From NCBI GenBank assembly GCA_001543005.1, contig LFLB01000008.1, positions 62,001 to 126,000 on the forward strand: DNA of 64,000 bases, given 5' to 3'. The notes below the pieces were generated by a model. It was not told the origin of the DNA. It saw only the letters and a program-made list of their open reading frames with translations, and made no database searches. Within the stretch, counting starts at the first letter, position 1. Every line of letters starts with the position of its first letter. A program made the position numbers and the translations under genes. This stretch comes from Candidatus Spongiihabitans thiooxidans (lineage in GTDB: Bacteria; Pseudomonadota; Gammaproteobacteria; Arenicellales; Poriferihabitantaceae). This document shows, piece by piece, positions 8,733-18,335 of this stretch.

Positions 8733-9782
8733 ATGTCCGATCTCAACTTGCAACGGGATTCTGAAAATCTCGAGGCACCACCAAACTTACGGCCAAATTT
8801 ACCGCCGGCAAAATTGCTGCTGGAATCGGCGATATCATTGGTTGGTGACGATCTGAATGCGGTCAACAATACCATTCAGAAACGACTTCGATCAGACATT
8901 GCGCTGATCAATACCCTTGGGGCATATATTGTAAAAAGCGGTGGTAAAAGGCTACGCCCGTTGATTTTATTGCTGTGCGCTCGTTGCTGTGGCTACCAAG
9001 GCAAAGATCATATTTTACTCGCTACCGTCATTGAGTTTATTCATACCGCGACTCTACTGCATGACGACGTAGTCGATGCCTCGGCCACCCGAAGAGGGCA
9101 ACCCACCGTCAATGACGTATGGGGCAATGAGGCCAGCGTCCTGGTTGGAGATTTTTTGTATTCGCGCGCTTTCGAGATGATGGTTGAAACTCAAAATATG
9201 GCGGTCATGCGCATTTTGGCCAACACAACAAATGCGATCGCTGAAGGCGAGGTCTTGCAGCTGCTTAACGCCCATTCTCCAGATACATCGGAACAACAGT
9301 ATATAGATACTATTCATCGAAAAACCGCAAAATTATTCGAATCCGCAGCCTGGTTAGGCGGCATTATCGCGGGTGAGAGCACCGAAATATGCAACGCCAT
9401 GGCCAGTTACGGTATGTATCTTGGAACCGCTTTTCAGTTAGTGGATGACATTCTGGATTACAACGCCGATAGCGCAGACCTCGGCAAGGATATTGGCGAT
9501 GATCTGGCTGAAGGCAAACCGACATTGCCCTTGATTTACGCCCTGGAACACGGAAATACCCAACAAAAAGCAATTATTACCCAGGCTATCTTAAACGGCA
9601 AACGCGAGGAAATTTCCGAGATTCTGGAAATTGTGCAATTGACCGGCGCGCTGGATTACACCCTGGCCCAGGCAAAAGACCAGGTTGAATTGGCCGTCTC
9701 CGCGCTTTCGCCTCTAAACGACAATGAATATAAAGATGCGCTGGCGCAACTGGCCGAATTCTCGGTGATTCGAGGACACTGA
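8733..9782 (+). CDS. ispB: Octaprenyl diphosphate synthase
   Basis: A trans-polyprenyl synthase of 349 residues that makes the side chain of ubiquinone. Both Asp-rich motifs are present: LLHDDVVDASATRRG (first) and QLVDDILDYNAD (second), with GGKRLRP upstream and GKDIGDDLAEGKPTLPL downstream, all as in E. coli IspB. It is about 26 residues longer at the N-terminus. In gammaproteobacteria ispB is normally next to and divergent from rplU; here about 8.3 kb of accessory genes separates them. Confidence 0.95.
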   Translation: MSDLNLQRDSENLEAPPNLRPNLPPAKLLLESAISLVGDDLNAVNNTIQKRLRSDIALINTLGAYIVKSGGKRLRPLILLLCARCCGYQGKDHILLATVIEFIHTATLLHDDVVDASATRRGQPTVNDVWGNEASVLVGDFLYSRAFEMMVETQNMAVMRILANTTNAIAEGEVLQLLNAHSPDTSEQQYIDTIHRKTAKLFESAAWLGGIIAGESTEICNAMASYGMYLGTAFQLVDDILDYNADSADLGKDIGDDLAEGKPTLPLIYALEHGNTQQKAIITQAILNGKREEISEILEIVQLTGALDYTLAQAKDQVELAVSALSPLNDNEYKDALAQLAEFSVIRGH

Positions 9783-9843
9783 ATCACGCTTTGGCGGGGC
9801 AGTGTCGATAGCGTTTCCGGTTCTGATAAGTTCCCGGCCCGAG

Positions 9844-10755
9844 CTATTTCCAAACATCGGTGCTCAGATAACGTTCGCCGGTATCAGCCAAAATCGCCAG
9901 TATGGATCCCCCTTTATATTCGCCATTTGCAACCAGTTTGACCATTCCAGCTACCGCAGCACCGCAGGATATGCCGCAGAAAATTCCCTCTTCCTGTGCC
10001 AGTGCATTGGTCGTGGAATAAGCTTCCTGCGTGGTGATCTGGATTATCTCTTCATAGGCATTGGTATCGAGAATATCGGGAATAAATCCTGGAGCGGTTC
10101 CCATGATTTTATGTTTACAGGCAATACCCTGGCTCAAAATTGGGGAATCAGCCGGTTCGGTGGCAATAATCTTAAGGCTCGGATGCCGGCCCCTGAGATA
10201 TTTCGATAACCCTGATATGGTGCCGCCGGTGCCAGTGGTACAGACAATGGCCGACAACGTGTTACCGAAATCATCCCAAATTTCATCCGCAGTTTTTTTG
10301 TGGGACCTGGTATTAGAGGGGTTGTGATGCTGGCCAACGAAAAAATAGCCATGCTCCGCCGCTAACCGTTTTGCTTCTTCGATAGCGCCCATAGTACCTT
10401 GCTCCGCTGGCGTGAGCACTACTTCTCCTCCGTAAGCCTTTAATATGAGCTTGCGCTCTTCACTCATATCTTCTGCCATGACAAATACTGAGCGATAGCC
10501 CTTGACCGCCGCGACCATGGCCAGACCAATTCCGGTGTTGCCGGATGTGGGCTCGACAATGGTGTCCCCGGATTTTAATTTACCCTCAACTTCGGCATCT
10601 TCAATCATTTTCAGCGCAGGGCGGTCTTTCACCGAACCGCCTGGATTAAAACTTTCAAGCTTCACCCATAACTCGGCCCCGCTGTCCACGCCTAGACGGT
10701 TTAATTTGACAACCGGGGTCTGACCGATTGTTTCGAGAATATTCTGGTATTTCAT
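9844..10755 (-). CDS. cysK: Cysteine synthase A (O-acetylserine sulfhydrylase)
   Basis: A PLP enzyme that makes L-cysteine from O-acetyl-L-serine and sulfide. Seen are FNPGGSVKDR with the PLP-binding Lys near residue 43, PTSGNTGIGLAMVAA (the substrate-binding loop), and the TGTGGTISG phosphate-binding loop. About 303 residues from the ATG at 10755; an in-frame ATG at 10770 would add five residues (MWESI) and is less likely. It is convergent with ispB across about 60 bases. Confidence 0.93.
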   Translation of the reverse strand: MKYQNILETIGQTPVVKLNRLGVDSGAELWVKLESFNPGGSVKDRPALKMIEDAEVEGKLKSGDTIVEPTSGNTGIGLAMVAAVKGYRSVFVMAEDMSEERKLILKAYGGEVVLTPAEQGTMGAIEEAKRLAAEHGYFFVGQHHNPSNTRSHKKTADEIWDDFGNTLSAIVCTTGTGGTISGLSKYLRGRHPSLKIIATEPADSPILSQGIACKHKIMGTAPGFIPDILDTNAYEEIIQITTQEAYSTTNALAQEEGIFCGISCGAAVAGMVKLVANGEYKGGSILAILADTGERYLSTDVWK

Positions 10756-10909
10756 AATGGATTCCCACAAGACCTAAAAACAAGATTATCATACCGTTTC
10801 ATGAATATGTCGAGCCATGCGTAACAACCATGCGCAGGCCTGATAATATGGCAGGTAATCGGTTTACTCATTTTGATTGCTGTGATTACCAGGTTTGGTG
10901 TTGATGATG

Positions 10910-11038
10910 TTATCTATTCAGGAGACGGAACATATCCAGCACCGAAATCACTTTCATTTTTGGGATTGGTTCCTCTCGAAGCGGAATAGCACTCCACAGT
11001 ATCCACACAATAGTGGCGACCTGAACAGATATAGCCAC
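10910..11038 (-). CDS. Possible short membrane peptide downstream of kdsB
   Basis: In the same frame as kdsB, right after its TAG stop, the minus strand stays open for about 50 codons; from GTG at 11038 it encodes 42 residues with one strongly hydrophobic stretch (AISVQVATIVWILWSAI) and a basic tail. No clear ribosome binding site was seen. It could be a small membrane protein translated after kdsB, or an accident. The remainder of this gap up to cysK shows no feature. Confidence 0.2.
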   Translation of the reverse strand: MAISVQVATIVWILWSAIPLREEPIPKMKVISVLDMFRLLNR

Positions 11039-11065
11039 AACCAGATATAGCGTGCGGATAACCGG

Positions 11066-11824
11066 CTAACGTAATAATTTAGCCACGTTCTGTCTGGCTC
11101 TTTCAAGGTCTGCTTCAGTATCTATTCCCGCTCCCGGCACCTCCACCGCATCAACGCAACAAATTTTATCGCCATGCCACAGCCCACGGAGTTGCTCGAG
11201 TTTTTCCAGGTTTTCCAGTTCACAACTCTGCCTGGACGCGAATAGCCGTAAGTATCCTGCGCTATAGGCGTAAATCCCAAGATGCCGTCGGGCATAATGT
11301 TGTGCGCGAGCTAAAGAATTTTCGCACTGCACCCAAGGGATGGCGGCTCGGCTAAAATAAATGGCGTAGCCGTTTTTGTCGGTGACCACCTTGACCACCG
11401 ACGAGTCGGTCAACTGAGAGACCTCATCCAAGGGCGTACAAGCGGTCGTCATAGCCGCATCGGCATCATTAGCCAACGCTTGTGCGACCTGGTCAATCAA
11501 CGCAGCAGGCATGTCGGGCTCATCGCCTTGCACATTGACGACCACGGCATGGTCTTTTAAGCCAAGCACCGTGGCCGCTTCGGCAATACGATCGCTACCT
11601 GACCGATGATCCGGAGAAGTCATCACGACTTCTCCGCCAAAGCCGATTACTGCATCGGCAATACGATCATCATCGGTCGCAACAATAACGCTTTCAGCGG
11701 CGCTTTGATTACACCTTTCGAGCACATGCTGGAGCATGGGCTTTCCGCCGATATCGAGCAGCGGTTTGCCGGGAAGTCTGCTCGAGGCATAGCGCGCAGG
11801 GATGATGATATGAAAGCCCACCAT
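11066..11824 (-). CDS. kdsB: 3-deoxy-manno-octulosonate cytidylyltransferase
   Basis: Activates Kdo with CTP to CMP-Kdo for the lipopolysaccharide inner core. The N-terminus has IIPARYASSRLPGKPL, the nucleotide-binding signature of KdsB, then VATDDDRIA and NVQGDEPDMP, both characteristic. 252 residues, normal length. Its ATG overlaps the lpxK stop by one base (TAATG), so the two are translationally coupled. Confidence 0.95.
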   Translation of the reverse strand: MVGFHIIIPARYASSRLPGKPLLDIGGKPMLQHVLERCNQSAAESVIVATDDDRIADAVIGFGGEVVMTSPDHRSGSDRIAEAATVLGLKDHAVVVNVQGDEPDMPAALIDQVAQALANDADAAMTTACTPLDEVSQLTDSSVVKVVTDKNGYAIYFSRAAIPWVQCENSLARAQHYARRHLGIYAYSAGYLRLFASRQSCELENLEKLEQLRGLWHGDKICCVDAVEVPGAGIDTEADLERARQNVAKLLR

Positions 11825-12849
11825 TACCGATAACCTTTGCTGATAAGCGTTTCGACTCGCTGATAGAGAACTTCATCGACGCGGAGTTTCGCGGGGATAA
11901 CCCAAATATTTTTTGCAACCGACATGCCGCGGCATTTTATTCCATCTTTTTCGGTCATCAGCACCTCGCGGTTATCGGCGAAAGCCAAATCATTTTCGGT
12001 AAATTTATGGTGGTCGGGGAAAGCCCGGGGGGTGATGTCAATGCCCGCTTTTTCAAGTTGGGAAAAAAATCGAATCGGATTACCGATGCCAGCCACCGCA
12101 TGTACCGGGTTGTTTGAAAATTCCGACAATTTTCGACGGCGGTTATCCATAAGATTATAAGCCTCCTGCAACTCCATGTTCATGCAATAGACCGGGCGAC
12201 GGCAGGGTATGCCGCGTAGCAATTCTCCAGTTGAGGGGCCGTTGATTACCACAATATCTGCGCGCTTAAGCGCGGATTTTGGCTCACACAATGGGCCCGC
12301 AGGTAAACACCACCCATTTCCGAATCCGTACTGACCATCAACTACCGCGATATCAATGGTGCGCTTTAGTGCAAAATGCTGGTAGCCATCATCGCTTATC
12401 AAGATATCGCAATTGCCGTTGCAATTCATGTCATTGATCAAATAATATCCGTTTCGCACTCGGTCTGGACCTGTGACTACTGGAACATCGCACTGCTCAA
12501 AAATCAATTGTGGCTCGTCACCAACAAGTTCCGCGGATGTGGTTTGATCCACTGCTCTTGGCCAAAACGCCGACTTACCGCCATAGCCACGGGAGATTAC
12601 CCCCGGTTTAAAGCCTTTTTCTTTAAGATGATTGACCAGAGCAATCACCAGCGGAGATTTACCGCTTCCGCCTACGCTGATGCTACCGACAACAATCACC
12701 GGCATAGGAAGCGTGCTGGATTTGAATATTCCCGCCCGATAGCACCAGTGCCGTAACCTTGCCAACAACATATAACACCACGAGATCGGCACCAGCAAAT
12801 AGTTCAATAACCGGGGTCGTCGCCACCCCTGTTGTAGTTTATCCCACAT
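11824..12849 (-). CDS. lpxK: Tetraacyldisaccharide 4'-kinase
   Basis: Phosphorylates the lipid A disaccharide precursor at the 4' position on the inner membrane. A membrane-anchoring hydrophobic N-terminus is followed by the P-loop VGSISVGGSGKSPLVIAL (around residues 54-71), SRGYGGKS, and DDGYQH, all LpxK hallmarks. 341 residues, normal length. It is first in the lpxK-kdsB unit; msbA, the common upstream partner, is absent here. Confidence 0.95.
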   Translation of the reverse strand: MWDKLQQGWRRPRLLNYLLVPISWCYMLLARLRHWCYRAGIFKSSTLPMPVIVVGSISVGGSGKSPLVIALVNHLKEKGFKPGVISRGYGGKSAFWPRAVDQTTSAELVGDEPQLIFEQCDVPVVTGPDRVRNGYYLINDMNCNGNCDILISDDGYQHFALKRTIDIAVVDGQYGFGNGWCLPAGPLCEPKSALKRADIVVINGPSTGELLRGIPCRRPVYCMNMELQEAYNLMDNRRRKLSEFSNNPVHAVAGIGNPIRFFSQLEKAGIDITPRAFPDHHKFTENDLAFADNREVLMTEKDGIKCRGMSVAKNIWVIPAKLRVDEVLYQRVETLISKGYR

Positions 12850-13105
12850 TGCGCGACATTCTATTGCGCTAGTTTAATTGCCGACGAGTCAATTTCGGTT
12901 GAGGCCTGCTGGGGTTTATTGGTATTTTTATCGTGCATCAATCAAGTCATAAAAACACAAGTGCAACGCCTATTATACATGCCTGACTGATGACCTGACT
13001 GGTCGACTGGTCGTATTCGGTTATACCGAGGTCGCGATATGACCTGCGTTGTTTTGTCATCTCATTATACTTGCAGATTTCCTCAAAGCAAATTACAATA
13101 ATTTC

Positions 13106-14638
13106 ATGTCACAACGAGCAAAAAAAAGAGGCGGTCGGCGCGGCCGACAGCAAGTCGAAAAAAACGTAGCGCCGGTAATAACACCGTTCATCACGCGCAA
13201 GATTCCTGAGTATGAATTACTCGGAGAGGAAGGACTGTCGTTAATCGAAAAAAATGCAGACACCATACTGCAGGAAATCGGCATCGATTTTAGATATGAA
13301 CCTGCTTTAAAGCTTTTCAAGGAAGCTGGCGCAGATATAGATGACCAGCGGGTTCGGTTTCCTGCTGGCATGTGCCGAAAAATCATTCAGGCTTCTGCGC
13401 CAGCAATCTTTGAGCAAAAAGCGCGCAATCGTGATCGGAATGTCACCATCGGCGGTAAAAATATCGTGTTTGCACCGGTTTATGGCCCTCCATTTATCCG
13501 CGATCTGGATAGTGGGCGACGCTACGCCTTGATTGAAGATTTTCGCAACTTTGTGAAATTGACCTATATGTTGCCGGCGTTACACCATTCGGGCGGGACC
13601 GTTTGTGAACCTACCGACCTGCCGGTAAACAAACGTCACTTTGATATGGTGTACAGCCACATCAAGTACAGCGATAAACCATTCATGGGTTCGGTTACCC
13701 AACCAGAGCGCGCGCAGGACACCATAGATATGTGCAAAATATTATTTGGTGAGGCGTTTGTCGATGAACATACCGTGGTGGTCAATCTGATCAATGCAAA
13801 TTCACCGATGACATACGATGAAACCATGCTGGGCGCGTCCGAGGTCTATGCAAGAAATAATCAAGCCAGCATCATCTCCCCGTTTATACTGGCCGGTGCG
13901 ATGTCGCCGGTCACCGCAGCAGGCACCATGGCACAAATCCTTGCAGAGGCAATGGCAGGAATGGCATTCACCCAACTGGTCCGCCCCAGCTCTCCGGTTA
14001 TATTCGGCACTTTTGCCAGCTCCATCTCAATGCAATCCGGCGCGCCGACATTTGGCACACCAGAACCTTCTTTGGTGCTTAACGGCTGTGCTTCTATGGC
14101 TCGCCGCCTAGGCGTGCCATTCAGGAGTGGTGGTTCGCTGTGCGGCTCAAAAGTTCCCGATGCTCAAGCCGCCTACGAAAGCGCTAACACCCTTTTACCG
14201 ACGGTCACTGCAGGGGTGAATTTCGTGTTGCATGCTGCAGGATGGCTTGAAGGCGGCTTGGCTTCGAGTTATGAAAAGCTGGTGATGGACGCCGATCAGC
14301 TGGGTATGATGCAGGTCTTTGCACAGGGCGTTGACCTGTCGGAAAATGCCCAGGCGTTAAGCGCTATTCGGGAAGTCGGACCGGGCACTCATTTTCTCGG
14401 CTGCGAGCACACTCAAAATAATTTTAAGACCGCTTTTTATCGCTCCAATATCGCCGACAACAACAGTTTTGAGCAATGGGAGTCCGAAGGCTCAATGGAT
14501 GCGGTCATGCGCGCCAACAAGTTATGGAAACAAATGCTGAATGATTACGTCGCCCCGGAACTTGACCCTGCGATTGACGAGGCGTTGCTGGAATTTATCG
14601 AAAAGCGCAAGAACTCCTTTGAAGATTCAAATTTTTAG
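13106..14638 (+). CDS. Trimethylamine methyltransferase (MttB) superfamily protein, pyrrolysine-free
   Basis: About 510 residues with the MttB TIM-barrel pattern throughout: LLGEEGLSLIEKNADTILQEIG at the N-terminus (quoted in part), PVTAAGTMAQILAEAMAG in the middle and the CEHTQNNF segment near the C-terminus. True MttB reads an in-frame UAG as pyrrolysine; this frame contains no internal UAG, so it belongs to the non-Pyl branch, whose known members demethylate quaternary amines such as glycine betaine onto a corrinoid protein. The N-terminus is polybasic (KKRGGRRGR). The ATG at 13106 is preferred to an upstream one at 13049, which adds an unconvincing hydrophobic leader. It is tail-to-tail with the corrinoid gene cluster. 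Confidence 0.88.
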   Translation: MSQRAKKRGGRRGRQQVEKNVAPVITPFITRKIPEYELLGEEGLSLIEKNADTILQEIGIDFRYEPALKLFKEAGADIDDQRVRFPAGMCRKIIQASAPAIFEQKARNRDRNVTIGGKNIVFAPVYGPPFIRDLDSGRRYALIEDFRNFVKLTYMLPALHHSGGTVCEPTDLPVNKRHFDMVYSHIKYSDKPFMGSVTQPERAQDTIDMCKILFGEAFVDEHTVVVNLINANSPMTYDETMLGASEVYARNNQASIISPFILAGAMSPVTAAGTMAQILAEAMAGMAFTQLVRPSSPVIFGTFASSISMQSGAPTFGTPEPSLVLNGCASMARRLGVPFRSGGSLCGSKVPDAQAAYESANTLLPTVTAGVNFVLHAAGWLEGGLASSYEKLVMDADQLGMMQVFAQGVDLSENAQALSAIREVGPGTHFLGCEHTQNNFKTAFYRSNIADNNSFEQWESEGSMDAVMRANKLWKQMLNDYVAPELDPAIDEALLEFIEKRKNSFEDSNF

Positions 14639-14854
14639 CGTGCGAATAAAACAGGAATTCCGAATTACCACATAGCGTAGAAAGCGGCGCTTTAGTCACC
14701 GTTGTTGGCACAATCCTTATCGGGCGACCGATTACTCGCCCTGTTTGCAAGGCGCAAAAATCGGTTACCTATATCAATTTGAGGGGACAACAACGTAGCG
14801 TGGAAGAAACCCGTTGAATCGGTCGGTGGATACCAGGACCGAGAACTACGGTAA

Positions 14855-16885
14855 CTAACGGCGTTTTCGGCGGCGTGGTCTGCCGCCATTTTTATCGTCG
14901 TTGCTGGCTTGCGAAGGACTGGGGAGGTCAACCACTTTTTTTAGATTGACGAAGTTAGCGGTCTTGTGGGGAATAGCAAGGGCTTCAACAAAATAATCCT
15001 GAAACTTGGGCTCAATCGCGGTTTCAACCTTCTGAATACGTTTTACCACATCTTCTATTTCATACCGAGCAGCGGTGTCGAGGAGAGCAATCGTAGCGCC
15101 GGTGCCGGCCGCATTGCCGGCCGAAGTGACGTGTTCCAATTTACAGTCCGGTATCATGCCCAGCACCATCGCATACTTGACATCAATATGCGCGCCAAAG
15201 GCGCCGGCCAATCGAATCCTGTCAACGCTATCTATATTCAGCTTGTCCATCAACAATCGGGCGCCCGCATACAATGCGGCTTTGGCAAGTTGTATAGCAC
15301 GAACATCGCTTTGGGTAATCATCACTTTTACCTTGCCTTCATCGTAAAGGTTGTAACTCCAGGTTTTTTCATCTGCGACCACCCGGGTCGATCTAGCCGC
15401 GAGTGCGCCGTCAATAACGCCATCGGTTTTAATCAGTCCGGCGAGAAACATTTCGGCGATGACTTCGATGATGCCCGACCCGCATATCCCAGTAATACCG
15501 GTTTTTTCGGTCTCCTGCTTGAACCCTGGCTCATCCGACCATAGCTCGCTACCGATCACCCTGAATTTAGGCTCAAGTGATTCCTTGTCTATTCGCACGC
15601 GCTCGATAGCGCCCGGTGCCGCTCGCTGGCCACCGCTTATTTGCGCGCCCTCAAATGCCGGGCCGGTGGGGCTGGAGGCGGCGACCATCTTTTTGTTGTT
15701 ACCCAGAACGATCTCGGCATTGGTGCCAACATCAACCAATAATGTCAGTTCGTCTCTCTCATAAGGCGCTTCGGACAACGTCGCAGCCGCGGCATCAGCG
15801 CCCACATGCCCGGCGATACAGGGCAAAATATAAGCCCTCGCGCCAGGGTTCATGCCAAAATCATGGCCCAAATTCAAGTCGCTGGCTTTGATATTTAATG
15901 CCTGGTCCGTGGCCAATGCAAATGGCGCGCCGCCCAATTCCACTGGGCTAATCCCAAGCAAAAGATGATGCATTACCGGATTGCCAACCAGCGTCATATC
16001 CAACACATCGTTGATATCGATGTCCATTTCTTCGACCAGCTCTTTTATTAACCCGTGAAGCGCTTCCCGGATTGCGCGAGTCATGTCCGTTTCGCCGCCC
16101 GGATTCATCATCACGTAGGAAACCCGACTCATCAAGTCTTCGCCAAACCGAATTTGCGGATTCATTCTTCCAGCCGAATTTATAGCTTTACCGCTAATCA
16201 AATCACATAGATGAGCCGCAATCGTGGTCGAGCCGACATCGACTGCGACGCCATAGATTTTATTTTTTATTCCCGGCCAAATTGCGATGACCTGTTTTTC
16301 ATTGTGAATGGCGAGGGTCACTTTCCAGTCGCCTCCCCGCAATATCGATTGCAATGATCCGAGCAGGTGGAAATCAATCTCTATGTCGGTCAATCCCCAG
16401 TCAAATTCCAGGGCATCCAGCAGACGTTGCAAATCACCGCTGGGGTCGTGCATGTTGGGTTGCGGGACTTCAATGTAATGCAGCCGAACCGCGGGGTTCA
16501 ATGTGATGTTATGCACATCCAGCCGCTTGCGAACCAGTTGACGGTGCGCCTGACTCTCCGGCGGTATATCAATGACCACATCGCCGAGCAGTTTTGCCTG
16601 GCAGCCCAGGCGACGAGTGGTTGCTGTGCCCGCGGGAAAAAATTCCTGCTCGCTGGCACTCAGTGGCGACAGATGGCCCGGGTTGGAATGAATTTTAAAC
16701 TTGGCAAACTCGCCGACGCTGTGATCAATCTGACAACGATCACAAATCCCTCGTCCGCCACAAACCGTATCGAGATCGACGCCGAGCTGTTGAGCGGCCT
16801 CTAGCACTGACTTGCCCGCGGCAATTTCACCGCGCTTGCCGGACGGGGTGAACACCACCTGTACAGTATTGCCCTGATCGTTCAT
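14855..16885 (-). CDS. Ferredoxin/ASKHA-domain corrinoid reactivation protein (RamA-like, DUF4445)
   Basis: A 676-residue protein with an N-terminal plant-type 2Fe-2S domain (VCGGRGICDRCQID, Cys 42, 48 and 51, with a later Cys near residue 94) and a large ASKHA ATPase-like region (GVAVDVGSTTIAAHLCDL; LLVDVGTNAEIVLG; LAGAFGAHIDVKYAM). Proteins of this build reduce inactive Co(II) corrinoids back to Co(I) using ATP. The C-terminus ends in a polybasic GGRPRRRKRR. Its start overlaps the GFA stop by four bases (ATGA). It lies last in the run of corrinoid genes, consistent with reactivation of the corrinoid protein encoded upstream. Confidence 0.9.
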   Translation of the reverse strand: MNDQGNTVQVVFTPSGKRGEIAAGKSVLEAAQQLGVDLDTVCGGRGICDRCQIDHSVGEFAKFKIHSNPGHLSPLSASEQEFFPAGTATTRRLGCQAKLLGDVVIDIPPESQAHRQLVRKRLDVHNITLNPAVRLHYIEVPQPNMHDPSGDLQRLLDALEFDWGLTDIEIDFHLLGSLQSILRGGDWKVTLAIHNEKQVIAIWPGIKNKIYGVAVDVGSTTIAAHLCDLISGKAINSAGRMNPQIRFGEDLMSRVSYVMMNPGGETDMTRAIREALHGLIKELVEEMDIDINDVLDMTLVGNPVMHHLLLGISPVELGGAPFALATDQALNIKASDLNLGHDFGMNPGARAYILPCIAGHVGADAAAATLSEAPYERDELTLLVDVGTNAEIVLGNNKKMVAASSPTGPAFEGAQISGGQRAAPGAIERVRIDKESLEPKFRVIGSELWSDEPGFKQETEKTGITGICGSGIIEVIAEMFLAGLIKTDGVIDGALAARSTRVVADEKTWSYNLYDEGKVKVMITQSDVRAIQLAKAALYAGARLLMDKLNIDSVDRIRLAGAFGAHIDVKYAMVLGMIPDCKLEHVTSAGNAAGTGATIALLDTAARYEIEDVVKRIQKVETAIEPKFQDYFVEALAIPHKTANFVNLKKVVDLPSPSQASNDDKNGGRPRRRKRR

Positions 16886-17265
16886 TTCAAAACTGGAAGG
16901 TCGTGATAGTCACTCTTATCTTCAACAAAAATATTGCGGGTTGTCGCAAGGTAGGTCGGTTTGTCCAGTGTGCCCGCAGTAATGCTGATGGTTTGCGCCC
17001 CATTTCTCTGCCAAAACAAACTGCTGCCGCAGTGATTACAAAATCCACGTTTCGCCGCATCTGAAGATTCATACCACCTGAGGGTGGCATGGTTGACTAA
17101 TTCAAACTGACTGAGGTCCGCTTCGGTCGCTGCAAAATGATGGCCCGAGGTTTTTTGACACTGGATGCAAAAGCAATTGGTAACGTCTCGCAGTTCACCA
17201 ACCGTCTTATACCGAACACCTTCACATAAACAACCACCGGTTCTAACTCGATCGACTTCGGCCAT
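16882..17265 (-). CDS. GFA family (glutathione-dependent formaldehyde-activating enzyme-like) protein
   Basis: A 127-residue zinc protein with the GFA/CENP-V layout: GGCLCEGVRY, NCFCIQCQKTSG and FCNHCGSSLFW provide the zinc-binding cysteines. Family members are linked to glutathione adducts, though true formaldehyde activation has been questioned. It sits between the methyltetrahydrofolate methyltransferase and the ASKHA protein, with an ATGA overlap to the latter, suggesting a role in one-carbon handling within this pathway; that role is inferred from position. Confidence 0.88.
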   Translation of the reverse strand: MAEVDRVRTGGCLCEGVRYKTVGELRDVTNCFCIQCQKTSGHHFAATEADLSQFELVNHATLRWYESSDAAKRGFCNHCGSSLFWQRNGAQTISITAGTLDKPTYLATTRNIFVEDKSDYHDLPVLK

Positions 17266-17303
17266 TGTTCAGATCGCTGTTCGGGTGTTGCGTGCGAAAG
17301 GAT

Positions 17304-18206
17304 TTACGCCCGACGACGGCGTCTATTTGCACGCGCGCCACCGGCGCCTGCATTTTCATCAGTGGGTTGTCGATATTTTTTCAACCACTTGGCGCAGTTA
17401 TTATCATGGCCCATAACCACATCCGCGCTCATTATCCCTTGCATGACTTCCTCGTGCAACGGATTGGTTATCGCACAAGTCATGCCCGCGCCGATAGCCA
17501 TGCTCAAGAAATGCCCGTCCATCCCCTTTCGATTAGGAATACCAAAACTAAAATTCGATGCGCCACAGGTAGTGTTCACTTTCAATTCCTCGCGCAACCG
17601 CCTGACCAAATGCAAAACCTGCCGGCCTGCACTATTGACCGCCCCGACCGGCATCACCAATGGATCGACAATAATATCGCTGTAATGAATACCGTGGTCG
17701 GCGGCCCGCTCGATAATTTTCTTGGCAACATCAAACCGATCATCGGGGTTTTCTGAAATGCCCGCTTCGTCATTTGAGATAGCCACAACCGCACAATTGT
17801 ACTTTTTCACCAATGGCAATACCGCTTCCAAACGCTCGTCTTCCCCGGTTACCGAATTGAGCAATGGCTTTCCCTGATACACTTCCAGCCCGGCTTCCAG
17901 GGCCGCAACAATTGATGAATCAATGGACAGCGGCACATCAGTAATCGATTGCACCAATTGAATCGCTTGTGCAAGAATCCCCGGCTCGTCCGCCAATGGA
18001 ATTCCCGCATTGACATCGAGCATCTTTGCCCCGGCCGCTACTTGTGCAAGCGCGTCGCTCTCGACTCGACTGTAATCACCGTTTTTCATTTCCTCCGCTA
18101 AAATCTTGCGGCCAGTTGGATTTATTCTTTCGCCGATAATCACAAACGGTTGTTCATGCCCGATTTTTAATTCTTTTGTTGCTGAACTGATAACTGTATC
18201 TGTCAT
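17304..18206 (-). CDS. Methyltetrahydrofolate:corrinoid methyltransferase (pterin-binding)
   Basis: About 300 residues with the dihydropteroate-synthase-like TIM barrel of methyltetrahydrofolate methyltransferases: VIIGERINPTGRKI at the start, AAGAKMLDVNAGIP, PLSIDSS and NCAVVAISNDEAG. It should move a methyl group between the corrinoid protein and tetrahydrofolate. The chosen ATG at 18206 starts MTDTVISSATKELK, in register with the family; an earlier in-frame ATG at 18311 adds 35 unlikely residues. The C-terminus ends in Gly/Ala followed by a polyarginine tail (ANRRRRRA). Confidence 0.9.
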   Translation of the reverse strand: MTDTVISSATKELKIGHEQPFVIIGERINPTGRKILAEEMKNGDYSRVESDALAQVAAGAKMLDVNAGIPLADEPGILAQAIQLVQSITDVPLSIDSSIVAALEAGLEVYQGKPLLNSVTGEDERLEAVLPLVKKYNCAVVAISNDEAGISENPDDRFDVAKKIIERAADHGIHYSDIIVDPLVMPVGAVNSAGRQVLHLVRRLREELKVNTTCGASNFSFGIPNRKGMDGHFLSMAIGAGMTCAITNPLHEEVMQGIMSADVVMGHDNNCAKWLKKYRQPTDENAGAGGARANRRRRRA

Positions 18207-18335
18207 ACTGCTACTTCTATAAGTCAATGATGAAGGATTGTCGCCGAACACTCGACCCAATGTCACATTAAGATCGTCAAATATTGCCTGTTTTGCACCT
18301 ACGTATCTCAAACACCTGAATATATCAGGTGCGCC

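Noticed and set aside
13106-14638. Pyrrolysine (in-frame UAG) in the MttB-like gene
   Set aside because: The frame is continuous to its natural stop with no internal UAG, so no amber read-through is needed.
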